Assembly: GCA_003525905.1 (NCBI GenBank)
Contig: DQIA01000057.1
Span: 5,026 to 59,487, forward strand
Direction: 5' to 3'
Source of the DNA: Clostridiales bacterium
GTDB taxonomy: Bacteria > Bacillota > Clostridia > Oscillospirales > Oscillospiraceae
Length of the DNA stretch: 54,462 bases
The position numbers were made by a program, and so were the translations under genes. Below, one piece after another: positions 1 through 7,489 of this stretch. Position 1 is the stretch's first letter, and the number at the start of each line of letters is the position of its first letter. Under the pieces are notes generated by a model that was given only the letters and a program-made list of their open reading frames with translations, was not told the DNA's origin and did no database searches.

Positions 1-157
1 CGCGCTCAGGGCGCCACGTCGGCCTGCGGCCTCCTCGCAATGACAAATCGGGGGCGTTTTCCATTTTAACGGCAGCTTGTACGAACTGCAAGTGCGCAGC
101 CGGGAGGGGCATGCCCCTCCCCTACAACATAGCGGGCAGCGGGGCAGTCTCTGCCGG
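1..157. repeat. Dispersed intergenic repeat segment
   Basis: No gene is seen here. Positions 34-55 are the exact reverse complement of positions 13751-13772, and the match continues in part into the copy at 13990-14006. The segment also has a short palindrome-rich stretch around 108-125. This looks like a member of a dispersed intergenic repeat family of the host chromosome. Its function is unknown. Confidence 0.5.
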
Positions 158-805
158 TCATCCCACCGCGGACAGGCAGAACTCATACAGCGGCAGGAGG
201 GCGTGCAGCGTATCGCGGACGGTCTCTGCCAGCCGGGGCGTATACAGCTCATCCCCCAGCGGGCGCTCGCGCACCATTGATACATTGCGCAGGCTGTAAT
301 ATGGCGAAAGACGCTCGTCCGGCGTCTGCTTCGGGCGGACATAGGCCCGGCCGCCGAGCTGCAGGCCTGTTTCCCGCTCTGCGCGGGCAACCATCTGCAG
401 GAATTCCTCCGTCCGGTCGCCGAGCTGGGTGCGCCAGCGCTCCATGGCGGCCGCGCGCGGGTTCCACAGCAGCAGGCCGTAGCTGTAGCCCTCGCTCGTC
501 AGCTCGAAAAACAGGCACGGGTGCTCCAGCCAGCTTGTGCCGTCGTGGCGCAGGCACATCCACGACGTTTCCTTATACGGCACGGGCGGGTGCATGCGCA
601 TGTCGCGGTAAATGCGTGAAACGCGCATCCGCAGGCCCTCGATGCCCGTGAATGCGGCCTCGACGTCCGCCGCCAGCGCCTTCATCGGCTCCCAGAGGAA
701 GCGCTGATAGTCGGCCTTGTGCGCCTCGAACCATTCGCGGTTGTTGTTCAGGCGAATTCCCCACAGAAAATCGATCGTCTCGGGATAAAATCCGGTAAAG
801 CTCAT
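158..805 (-). CDS. DUF2461 family protein
   Basis: A 215-residue protein of the DUF2461 (TIGR02453) family, whose biochemical role is not established. The family signature is visible at the N-terminus (GFYPETIDFLWGIRLNNNREWF), followed by the conserved core with RDMRMHPPVPYKETSW and the aromatic LFFELTSEGYSYG stretch. The ATG at 805 is preferred because an AAAAGAG ribosome site sits 7 nt upstream; the ATG at 811 is in frame but too close to it, and the open frame to 916 runs into the leader hairpin. The gene is monocistronic, with its own promoter and a hairpin-rich leader. Family assignment is good; function is open. Confidence 0.8.
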   Translation of the reverse strand: MSFTGFYPETIDFLWGIRLNNNREWFEAHKADYQRFLWEPMKALAADVEAAFTGIEGLRMRVSRIYRDMRMHPPVPYKETSWMCLRHDGTSWLEHPCLFFELTSEGYSYGLLLWNPRAAAMERWRTQLGDRTEEFLQMVARAERETGLQLGGRAYVRPKQTPDERLSPYYSLRNVSMVRERPLGDELYTPRLAETVRDTLHALLPLYEFCLSAVG

Positions 806-834
806 TGTCATACTCTTTTCTGATTCAAAATTAG

Positions 835-878
835 ACGGCGGCAGGAAGCGCTTCCTGCCGCCGTTTTCCTGCCGCCGT
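835..878 (-). promoter_or_regulatory. Leader hairpin with competing third arm (possible attenuator)
   Basis: A perfect 30-nt palindrome (835-864) has arms ACGGCGGCAGGAAGC and its complement. A second direct copy of the 13-nt arm lies at 866-878 on the promoter side. On the minus strand the leader therefore carries two direct copies of ACGGCGGCAGGAA and one inverted copy, so two mutually exclusive hairpins can form. The downstream stretch TCTAATTTTG is only partly U-rich. Position between promoter and ribosome site suggests attenuation, but this is inference. Confidence 0.5.
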
Positions 879-880
879 TT

Positions 881-909
881 ATTATACCCGCTGCAGCGCC
901 CGGCTGCAA
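881..909 (-). promoter_or_regulatory. Sigma-A type promoter of the DUF2461 gene
   Basis: Minus strand: -35 TTGCAG (904-909), 17-nt spacer, -10 TATAAT (881-886). Transcription would start near 874, just before the leader hairpin. Confidence 0.65.
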
Positions 910-919
910 GCCTCATACT

Positions 920-1060
920 AGAATCTGATAAAAAGCTTTAAAAGCTTTTTATAGCGCCGAGGGCGCGTCAGATTCTGCATGAGACGGCGCAGCGTGCGTC
1001 AGCACGATGCGAGTGTGCGTAGCACACGGGATTCCTGATGAAATGTTTTAATCAGGAATC
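920..1060. repeat. Nested inverted-repeat array
   Basis: A 141-bp stretch made almost wholly of inverted repeats. AGAATCTGA (920-928) pairs with 968-976 and encloses two further hairpins, at 930-950 (AAAAAGCTTT type) and 954-966 (GCGCC/GGCGC). They are followed by stem-loops at 994-1005, 1013-1027 and 1030-1060, the last with a perfect 10-bp GATTCCTGAT stem. The array lies downstream of the GNAT gene and upstream of the DUF2461 promoter. It may act as a transcription terminator, a dispersed REP-like repeat or a structured RNA; the sequence alone cannot decide. Confidence 0.6.
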
Positions 1061-1064
1061 AGTA

Positions 1065-1709
1065 TCAAATGGAAAACCACACGCGCTCCTCCGCGCCGCG
1101 GGAAAAGCCGAGCCGGTCATACAGCCGCATGGCGCGCTCATTTTCCGCCGCGCACGTCAGGCGCACTTCCGGCCCTGCGCACCGGGCCGCCAGCGCCCGC
1201 ACGCAGCGTTCGCCCGCGCCGGGCAGCAGAGCCGCCACTGCCAGCAGCTCACTGCCGCGCACGCGGCCAAGGCCGATGCGCTCTGCACCGTCCCAGATCC
1301 ACAGGGCCTCGCCGCCCGCGGCCAGCGCGCGCTCCTCCGCCGGGCTGCAGCTCTCCGCTGCGGGCACGGCCCGGAAGCGCGCATTGTATTCCCGCGCCCA
1401 GTCCGCTGCCGTTTCCTCCGTGACGGGAACAAGGCGCACCGCCTCCGGTGCGGGCAGCAGCGACTCCCGCGACGCGCTGCGCCCGAGAATGCGGATGGCG
1501 GCCGGATAGCCGGAAAAATCCGCTTCGCCCGCGGCGAACAGCCGCTCCGCACCCGCCGCGCGGCAGAAGCCTGCGCATTCGGCAAGCAGACCCTCCAGGG
1601 TGCCGAACACGCCGCGTACCAGTATATAGCCCTCGCCGCGGAACGGGACCTCACGCAGGATCAGCGTGGCGATGCCGTCCGGGCAGGAAAAGACCGGGAT
1701 ATCCTTCAT
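1065..1709 (-). CDS. GNAT family N-acetyltransferase
   Basis: A 214-residue protein. The last third has the Gcn5-related acetyltransferase hallmarks: an acetyl-CoA binding strand-loop region (IGLGRVRGSELLAVAALLPGAG) and the terminal AAENERAMRLYDRLGF motif typical of the fold. The N-terminal 120 residues show no clear signature. The substrate cannot be predicted. The ATG at 1709 has GGAG 9 nt upstream. It lies 45 bp after the AbrB-type gene in the same orientation and is probably co-transcribed with it. Homologues of this arrangement are not known to me. Confidence 0.75.
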   Translation of the reverse strand: MKDIPVFSCPDGIATLILREVPFRGEGYILVRGVFGTLEGLLAECAGFCRAAGAERLFAAGEADFSGYPAAIRILGRSASRESLLPAPEAVRLVPVTEETAADWAREYNARFRAVPAAESCSPAEERALAAGGEALWIWDGAERIGLGRVRGSELLAVAALLPGAGERCVRALAARCAGPEVRLTCAAENERAMRLYDRLGFSRGAEERVWFSI

Positions 1710-1754
1710 TGCTTTTTCTCCGTTTCGGCGCGGCGAGAGGGGAGACGGAGCGGT

Positions 1755-2036
1755 TCAGTCCTCCGTGCGCCGCCGCGCGACCTTTGTTCCGCCGCCCATG
1801 GCGCTCAGCTCGCGCATGCACGACGCACATACGCGCCGGTTGTGATATTCGACCAGCGCTTCACTGCGGCTGCAGAACACGCAGCGGGGCGTGTGCTTCT
1901 GCAGCACGATCCGGTCGCCGTCCACGGCGATCTCCACCGTGTCGCGGTCCGCCAGGTCCAGCATGCGCCGCATTTCCACCGGGATCACAACGCGGCCCAG
2001 TTCGTCCAGTCTTCGGATGATACCCATTGCTCTCAT
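1755..2036 (-). CDS. AbrB/SpoVT-type transcriptional regulator with zinc-ribbon-like tail
   Basis: A 93-residue protein. Residues 4-50 form a swapped-hairpin AbrB DNA-binding domain (GIIRRLDELGRVVIPVEMRR, then VEIAVDGDRIVLQK), as in transition-state regulators of Firmicutes. The C-terminal part has two CxxC pairs (CVFC and CASC), which could bind a metal; this tail differs from Bacillus AbrB. The start at 2036 has a GGGGGGA ribosome site about 7 nt upstream. The gene is divergent from spmA and has a strong sigma-A promoter. It may regulate growth-phase or sporulation genes, perhaps including spmAB; that role is inferred. Confidence 0.85.
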   Translation of the reverse strand: MRAMGIIRRLDELGRVVIPVEMRRMLDLADRDTVEIAVDGDRIVLQKHTPRCVFCSRSEALVEYHNRRVCASCMRELSAMGGGTKVARRRTED

Positions 2037-2090
2037 TGCGCAGTCCCCCCATTTCTGTTTTTGAGCAGAATCCGGTCAGATTACATCTTC

Positions 2091-2118
2091 ATTATAGCAT
2101 TTTGTCTAACTCTGTCAA
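2091..2118 (-). promoter_or_regulatory. Sigma-A promoter of the AbrB-type gene
   Basis: Minus strand: consensus -35 TTGACA (2113-2118), 16-nt spacer, consensus -10 TATAAT (2091-2096). No equally good promoter is seen for the divergent spmA; a sporulation sigma factor would be expected there, but I could not assign its boxes. Confidence 0.85.
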
Positions 2119-2186
2119 GCTCTTTATGCAAAATTCGGAAAAGCTTTCCATATAGTGCTACAGAAGATGTCCGGGAGGGGTACACG

Positions 2187-2768
2187 ATGGTCATGGGATG
2201 GATCTGGACGGGAATGGTGCTGCTTGCGCTCGGCGCGGCGGTGCTCACGGGGCAGACCGGCGCGCTGACGGCCGCCGCACTGGAGGGAGCGGCCTCTGCG
2301 ATCCGGCTGGCGCTCGGCCTTGCCGGGGCGCTGTGCCTGTGGAGCGGGGCGGCAAAGGCGCTTGAGCGCGCGGGGGGCATGCGGGCGCTGGCCCGGCTTG
2401 CCCGGCCGGTCTTCCGCCGCCTGTTCCCGCAGACGGCGCAGGACGAGACGGCCATGGGCTACCTGACGGCCAATGTCGCAGCCAACCTGCTGGGGCTGGG
2501 CAACGCAGCCACGCCCATGGGCATCGCCGCCGTGCGCCGGATGCAGCAGCGCTCCGGCAGCGCCTGCGCCACGGACGAGATGTGCCGCCTCATCGTGCTG
2601 AACACGGCGTCCATCCAGCTGCTGCCAACGACCGTCGCGGCCGTGCGGGCGGCAAACGGGGCCGCCGCGCCGTTCGACATCCTGCCCGCCGTCTGGCTCA
2701 CGTCTGTGTGCTCCGTGACGGCCGGGCTGCTTGCGGCGTTCCTCTTCGGGAGGGCGAGCCGTGCTTGA
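2187..2768 (+). CDS. spmA: Spore maturation protein A
   Basis: A 193-residue membrane protein matching SpmA in length (196 in B. subtilis) and sequence, including the conserved ANVAANLLGLGNAATPMGI segment and the CRLIVLNTASIQLLPTT segment. In Bacillus, SpmA and SpmB are needed for full dehydration of the spore core, acting in the mother cell. The open frame extends far upstream, but ATG 2187 has GGGAGGGG 6 nt before it and starts at the first transmembrane segment. The stop overlaps the spmB start by 8 nt, indicating coupling. Its presence suggests a sporulating or formerly sporulating host. Confidence 0.92.
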   Translation: MVMGWIWTGMVLLALGAAVLTGQTGALTAAALEGAASAIRLALGLAGALCLWSGAAKALERAGGMRALARLARPVFRRLFPQTAQDETAMGYLTANVAANLLGLGNAATPMGIAAVRRMQQRSGSACATDEMCRLIVLNTASIQLLPTTVAAVRAANGAAAPFDILPAVWLTSVCSVTAGLLAAFLFGRASRA

Positions 2769-3267
2769 CCTGCTCATTCCGATGCTGCTGGCCGCCGTGG
2801 CCGTTGCGGCGCTCGCACGGCGGCAGGACCTCTATGCCGCCCTGCTTGAGGGCGGGCTGGACGGTCTGCGCCTGCTCGTGTCCATCGTTCCGGCCCTTGT
2901 CATGCTGCTGACGGCCGTGCATCTGCTGCGCGCCTCCGGGGCCGTGGACCTGCTTACCCGCTGGCTCACGCCCGCGGCGCGCGTGCTCGGCCTGCCGCCG
3001 CAGGTCCTGCCGCTCCTGCTGCTGCGGCCGGTCTCCGGCAGCGCGGCGCTGGCCGTCGGCGCGGACCTCATGGCGCAGTATGGCGCGGATTCGCTCATCG
3101 GCCGGACGGCCGCCGTTGTGCTCGGCAGTACGGAGACGACGTTTTACACCATTTCCGTCTATTTCGGCGCGGCCGGGATCCGCCGCACGCGCTACGCCGT
3201 GCCCGCGGCGCTCATCGCCGACCTGACGGGGTTTCTGGTCGCTGCGCTGACGGCGCGCTTTTTATAG
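2761..3267 (+). CDS. spmB: Spore maturation protein B
   Basis: A 168-residue integral membrane protein, partner of SpmA (178 residues in B. subtilis). Conserved features include LLLLRPVSGSAALAVG, the GADSLIGRTAAVVLGSTETTFYT motif and a hydrophobic C-terminus. The GTG at 2761 is chosen: GGGAGGG precedes it by about 7 nt and it gives the usual N-terminus; the in-frame ATG at 2731 lies inside spmA. It is translationally coupled to spmA. Its end overlaps the convergent aroQ stop by 6 bp (3262-3267), with no room for a separate terminator. Confidence 0.92.
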   Translation: MLDLLIPMLLAAVAVAALARRQDLYAALLEGGLDGLRLLVSIVPALVMLLTAVHLLRASGAVDLLTRWLTPAARVLGLPPQVLPLLLLRPVSGSAALAVGADLMAQYGADSLIGRTAAVVLGSTETTFYTISVYFGAAGIRRTRYAVPAALIADLTGFLVAALTARFL

Positions 3268-3687
3268 ACCGCAGAGCCAGCGGATGGCGCGGCGGTAGCC
3301 CTCGAAGCCGAGGCCCTTGAAGTGCGCGCCGCAGGCCATGCCGACGTAGGAAATGCGGCGGAACGGCTCCCGCGCGTCGATGTCCGTCAGATGGACCTCG
3401 GCCGCAGGCAGACGGACGGCCTTGAGCGCGTCGAGCAGGGCGACGGACGTGTGCGTATAGGCGGCGGCATTGATGACGAGGCCGTCAAACACGCCGTGGG
3501 CCTGCTGCACCCACGTCACAAGCTCGCCCTCAAAATTGCTCTGCCGGATCGTGACCGCGGCCCCGGCCTCCTGCGCCGCCGCGCGGATGAAGCGCTCGAG
3601 GGCGGCATAGTCCTCGCGGCCGTAAAGCTCCGGCTCACGCAGGCCCAGCAGGTTGAGGTTCGGGCCGTTCAGCACCAGAATGTTCAT
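3262..3687 (-). CDS. aroQ: Type II 3-dehydroquinate dehydratase
   Basis: A 141-residue protein that dehydrates 3-dehydroquinate to 3-dehydroshikimate (step 3 of the shikimate pathway). Type II signatures are complete: NILVLNGPNLNLLGLREPELYG at the N-terminus with the catalytic Tyr, RQSNFEGELV, INAAAYTHTS and the EVHLTDIDAREPFR segment. ATG 3687 has GGAGG 7 nt upstream, whereas the ATG at 3693 is only 1 nt away from it. It overlaps the upstream fusion gene by 4 nt (ATGA) and is the last gene of the operon. The convergent overlap with spmB leaves no obvious intergenic terminator. Confidence 0.95.
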   Translation of the reverse strand: MNILVLNGPNLNLLGLREPELYGREDYAALERFIRAAAQEAGAAVTIRQSNFEGELVTWVQQAHGVFDGLVINAAAYTHTSVALLDALKAVRLPAAEVHLTDIDAREPFRRISYVGMACGAHFKGLGFEGYRRAIRWLCGL

Positions 3688-5177
3688 GTCCATGCCTCCA
3701 GAATTTGCCGGACGGTCTCGTCCGGCGTGCCGTTGTTGTCGGCCGTGCCGTCGGAAAAGCGGGCATAGGCCGCGGCGCGCTGCGCGTAAAGCGCCTCCGG
3801 CGTCGTGCGTCGGCTCACGGGCCGCCCGGCGACGGGCAGCCGGTCAAGAGCGCGCTGCAGCCAGATGACGGCGGCGTTCTGACGCAGCAGCGGCTCGTTT
3901 TCCGGCCGGGTGACGCAGCCGCCGCCCGTGGCGATAACGCAGCCGGAGCGTTTGCCCAGCTCGGCCAGCAGGGCCGTCTCCTCTGCGCGGAAGGCGGCCT
4001 CGCCCTCGCGCGCGAAAAATGTCGGGATATCGCAGCCGAAGCGCCGCTCCAGCTCCTCGTCCGCGTCGAAAAAGTCGCGGCCCAGCCGCTGCGCCAGCAG
4101 GCGGCCGACGGTCGTCTTGCCCGCGCCGGGCATGCCGATGAGGATGAGACTGCGCATGCGCTTTTGAAGCGTGTCCGTGATGACCGCCGTGTGCGCCGGG
4201 TCGACGGGCCGCTGCAAAAACAGCCCCGCCGCGCAGCGGGCCTGCTCCGCCAGCATGGAAAGGCCGTTTTCGGCCCGCAGGCCGAGCCGGTCCGCCTGCT
4301 GCAGCAGGGCCGTGCGCGCGGGGTTATACACAAGGTCCAGCACGCACCGGCACTGCGGCACCCGCCGCAGGTCGAGCGGCGAGATGCCGTTTTCGGGATA
4401 CATGCCGACGGGCGTCGCGTTGACGACGAGCCGCGCGTCCGCATGCTGTTCCGCCATGTCGTAGGTCACCGGCCCGCGCCGGGAGATCACGACGACCTCG
4501 GCCCCCTCTGCCCGCAGCACGGCCTGCGCCGTCTGCGAGGCCCCGCCCGAGCCGAGCACAAGGGCCTTTTCGCCGGGTGCGATGCCGCCGCCCCGCTCCA
4601 GAAGCAGGCGGAAGCCGTCGGCGTCCGTGTTCGCGCCGTACAGCGTGCCGTCCGCCCGGCGGACGAGCGTATTCACGCTGCCGGTCTGCTCTGCCATGGG
4701 CGAGAGCGCCGCGCAGAACGGCACGACGGCGCGTTTATAGGGAATGGTCACGTTCAGTCCGTCCCACGCCGCGCCGTGCAGGAAGTCCGCCAGCCCCTCC
4801 GGCGGGATCTCGAACAGGTCATAGGAATACGCGCCGAGCATGGCGTGAATTTCCGGGGAATAGCTGTGGCGCAGGTGCTCGCCCAGCAGGCCGCAGCGCA
4901 GGCTCGCGCCGGGGGCGGGGAGACCCTCCTGCCAGTCGCGGCTCGCGGCGCGCAGGGCCCCGAACCAGGCCTGCATACCGGGCTGCAGGGCCGGGGCGGC
5001 CAGCTCCGCAAGCCGGGCACGGATTTCCTGCTCCCGCTCGGGCTGCAGGACCGGCAGGCCCTGCTCCCGCTTCACGGCTGCAATGCGCGCGGCCACATCC
5101 ATCCGGCGGCGGTACAGGGCCGCGAGCTGCGCGTCCAGCGCGTCGATATCCTGCCGCAGGTCGTTCAAAGCTTCCAT
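3684..5177 (-). CDS. Trifunctional chorismate mutase / shikimate dehydrogenase / shikimate kinase
   Basis: A 497-residue fusion of three shikimate-related enzymes. Residues 1-85 are an all-helical AroQ-class chorismate mutase domain (LRQDIDALDAQLAALYRRRM). Residues about 93-335 are shikimate dehydrogenase AroE: SYSPEIH at 105-111, the catalytic Lys in IPYK (about 148), NTDADG at 183-188 and the NADP loop GSGGAS at 209-214. Residues about 342-497 are shikimate kinase AroK, with P-loop GMPGAGKT (348-355), FDADEE and GGG (418-420). ATG 5177 has GGAGG 7 nt upstream. It overlaps aroC by 13 nt and aroQ by 4 nt. The fusion would supply steps 4 and 5 plus the first step from chorismate to prephenate. 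No prephenate dehydratase or dehydrogenase is present here. Confidence 0.93.
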   Translation of the reverse strand: MEALNDLRQDIDALDAQLAALYRRRMDVAARIAAVKREQGLPVLQPEREQEIRARLAELAAPALQPGMQAWFGALRAASRDWQEGLPAPGASLRCGLLGEHLRHSYSPEIHAMLGAYSYDLFEIPPEGLADFLHGAAWDGLNVTIPYKRAVVPFCAALSPMAEQTGSVNTLVRRADGTLYGANTDADGFRLLLERGGGIAPGEKALVLGSGGASQTAQAVLRAEGAEVVVISRRGPVTYDMAEQHADARLVVNATPVGMYPENGISPLDLRRVPQCRCVLDLVYNPARTALLQQADRLGLRAENGLSMLAEQARCAAGLFLQRPVDPAHTAVITDTLQKRMRSLILIGMPGAGKTTVGRLLAQRLGRDFFDADEELERRFGCDIPTFFAREGEAAFRAEETALLAELGKRSGCVIATGGGCVTRPENEPLLRQNAAVIWLQRALDRLPVAGRPVSRRTTPEALYAQRAAAYARFSDGTADNNGTPDETVRQILEAWT

Positions 5178-6241
5178 ATCCGTGCCTCCAGTGCGGCGTC
5201 CAGCACCGCAAGCGCAGCCGCAGCCTCCACGCAGGGCACGGCGCGCGGGACGATGCAGGGGTCGTGCCGCCCGCGCAGCTCCAGCGTGACGGGCGCGCCG
5301 TCCGACAGACGCACCGTCTGCTGCGGCAGGGCGATGGACGGCGTGGGCTTGAAGGCCGCGCGGAATACAATCGGCATGCCGGTGGAAAGCCCGCCGAGGA
5401 TGCCGCCCGCGTGGTTCGTGCGCGTGCGCACCGCGCCGTTTTCCATGCAATATGGGTCGTTGTTTTCACTGCCGCGCAGGGCTGCGCCCGCAAAGCCGCT
5501 GCCGAACTCCACGCCCTTCACGGCGGGGATGGCGAACAGCGCCTGCGCCAGCCGGTTTTCCAGCCCACCGAACATCGGCGCGCCGACTCCGGCGGGCAGG
5601 CCCGTCACGGCACACTCCACCACGCCGCCGACGGAGTCCCCTGCCGCTGCCACCGCCGCGATCTCCGCGCGCATGGCCGTGCCTGCCGCGGTATCCAGCA
5701 CCGGAAAGCCGCTGCCCGGCCGCTCCGGCGCAAGGGGGTCGAACGCGCGGTCCGGGATGCTCCCGATCTGCGCGATATGGGCGAAAATCTCCACGCCCTG
5801 CGCCGCCAGCAGCTGCAGGCACAGGCCGCCCGCCACGCACAGGGGCGCGGTCAGCCGCCCGGAGAAATGCCCGCCGCCCGAGGCGGCCTGTGCGCCGTGA
5901 AATTTTACGGTGGCGGGGTAGTCCGCGTGCGACGGCCGGGGCGTATCCTCCAGCCCGGCATAGTCCGCCGGGTGGGCGTCGCCGTTGGGCAGCACGGCCG
6001 TCAGCGGCGCGCCGCAGGTCAGGCCGTCCGCAAGGCCACTCAGGAATTCCGGGCGGTCCGCCTCGCGGCGGGCGCTCGTCAGGGCGCTGCGCCCCGGCGC
6101 GCGCCGGTCCAGAAAGGCCTGCAGGGCCGTAAGATCGGGCCGGAAGCCCGCCGGGAAGCCGTCGAGGCACATGCCCACGGCCGGGCCGTGCGATTCACCA
6201 AAAAGCTGTAATTTCAGCACCGTTCCGAAGCTGCTGCTCAC
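5165..6241 (-). CDS. aroC: Chorismate synthase
   Basis: A 358-residue enzyme converting EPSP to chorismate with reduced FMN. Motifs: FGESHGPAVG near the N-terminus (His of the active site), ASGGGHFSGRLTAP and RTNHAGGILGGLSTGMP near the middle and end. GTG 6241 is chosen because GGAGGA lies 7 nt upstream and the resulting N-terminus (SSSFGTVLKLQLFGESHG) is that of the family. The start overlaps the aroA stop by 4 nt. It is the fourth aro gene of the operon, so translation is probably coupled along the transcript. Confidence 0.95.
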   Translation of the reverse strand: MSSSFGTVLKLQLFGESHGPAVGMCLDGFPAGFRPDLTALQAFLDRRAPGRSALTSARREADRPEFLSGLADGLTCGAPLTAVLPNGDAHPADYAGLEDTPRPSHADYPATVKFHGAQAASGGGHFSGRLTAPLCVAGGLCLQLLAAQGVEIFAHIAQIGSIPDRAFDPLAPERPGSGFPVLDTAAGTAMRAEIAAVAAAGDSVGGVVECAVTGLPAGVGAPMFGGLENRLAQALFAIPAVKGVEFGSGFAGAALRGSENNDPYCMENGAVRTRTNHAGGILGGLSTGMPIVFRAAFKPTPSIALPQQTVRLSDGAPVTLELRGRHDPCIVPRAVPCVEAAAALAVLDAALEARIWKL

Positions 6242-7488
6242 CTGCGCTCCTCCGTTCCGCTCCGCAGTCCGGCAAGCGTCTGCCAGAAGTGCGGGTCCGA
6301 TTTTTCCACACATTCCGCCCCGCGCAGCCGCACATCGCAGCGTGCCGAGGCGATCGCGGCCAGCATGGCGATGCGATGGTCGCCGCAGGCGTCCACCGTG
6401 CCGCCTGTCAGCCTGCCGCCTGCGATCTCCAGCCCGTCCGGCAGGTCCCGCACGTCTGCACCGAGAGCACGCAGTGCGGCGGCGATGCTCGCGAGCCGGT
6501 CGCTTTCCTTATAGCGCAGCCTTGCCGCGCCCGTGATCCGCGTCGTCCCGGCGGCACAGGCCGCCAGCAGGGCCAGCGGCGGAGCCAGATCGGGCGTGCC
6601 GCGCACGTCGAGGCTGCAGCCGCGCAGCGGCGCGGGACGGACCGTCACGGCGTCTGCGTTCTGCTCAACTTCTGCGCCAAAGCGGCGCAGATACTCCAGA
6701 ATCACGCGGTCGCCCTGCGCAGAATCTGCCTGCAGGCCCGTGACAGTCACCGGCCGCGAGAGCGCGCCCGCCGCAAGCCAGAAGGCCGCGTTCGACCAGT
6801 CGCCCTCCGCCCGGACCGCGCCGGGGGAGCGGTAGCGCTGCCCGCCGGGAACGGCCCAGCCGTCCGGGAGCGGCTCCGTGACGATGCCGAAGCGCCGGAG
6901 TGCCGCAAGCGTCATGGCGATATAGCCCGCCGATTCCGGCGGCGTGGCCGCATGCAGCTCCGAGGGGCCATCCGGCAGCGGCAGGGCGAACAGCAGACCG
7001 GAGAAAAATTGGGACGAGACGTCTCCCGGCAGCGCAAAGCGGCCGCTTTCCAGCCTGCCCGCGCAGAGAAGCTCGCCCGGCGCGGGGCGACTCAGCCGGA
7101 CGCCGTGTGCCTCCAGCGCGTCCCACAGCGGGCCGAGCGGCCGCTGCGGCAGACGGCCGTGCAGATGAAACGCTGTATGCTTCCCGAGCGCCGCCGCCAC
7201 GGGCAGCAAAAAGCGCAGCGTCGCGCCGCTTTCGCCGCAATCCGCCGCGCCGCGCGCCTGCTCCGTGACCGGCTGCACCCGCAGCGCCCTGCCGTCCGAG
7301 GTGATTTGCGCGCCGAGCGCCCGCAGGCAGCGGCACATCGCCTGCACGTCCGCTGCGTCCGAGACGCCGTGCACGACCGTCTCGCGGTCTGCCAGCGCGG
7401 CGCACAGCAGCAGCCGCTGCAGCTGCGATTTTGACGCAATGGCGTCCACTCGCCCGCCGAGCGGGCCGTGCGGCAGGAACAGCTCCAT
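6238..7488 (-). CDS. aroA: 3-phosphoshikimate 1-carboxyvinyltransferase (EPSP synthase)
   Basis: A 416-residue enzyme that joins shikimate 3-phosphate and phosphoenolpyruvate. Motifs: SKSQLQRLLLCAAL (phosphate-binding Lys/Ser), CGESGATLRFLLP, YKESDRLA and CGDHRIAM near the C-terminus. The ATG at 7488 has AGAGGA 7 nt upstream; a TTG at 7506 is in frame but is not needed. Only 1 nt separates the start from the aroB stop. It lies in the middle of the shikimate operon. The sequence shows the usual active-site set; whether it is class I or II with respect to glyphosate was not judged. Confidence 0.95.
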   Translation of the reverse strand: MELFLPHGPLGGRVDAIASKSQLQRLLLCAALADRETVVHGVSDAADVQAMCRCLRALGAQITSDGRALRVQPVTEQARGAADCGESGATLRFLLPVAAALGKHTAFHLHGRLPQRPLGPLWDALEAHGVRLSRPAPGELLCAGRLESGRFALPGDVSSQFFSGLLFALPLPDGPSELHAATPPESAGYIAMTLAALRRFGIVTEPLPDGWAVPGGQRYRSPGAVRAEGDWSNAAFWLAAGALSRPVTVTGLQADSAQGDRVILEYLRRFGAEVEQNADAVTVRPAPLRGCSLDVRGTPDLAPPLALLAACAAGTTRITGAARLRYKESDRLASIAAALRALGADVRDLPDGLEIAGGRLTGGTVDACGDHRIAMLAAIASARCDVRLRGAECVEKSDPHFWQTLAGLRSGTEERR

Positions 7489-7489
7489 G

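Noticed and set aside
1038..2186. Upstream extension of spmA to 1038
   Set aside because: The extension is antisense to the GNAT and AbrB-type genes and covers the AbrB promoter; the real start at 2187 has a strong ribosome site.
3705..5900. Open frame of 731 codons on the plus strand opposite aroC and the triple fusion
   Set aside because: Same cause: GC-rich antisense frame, no ribosome site, no domain.
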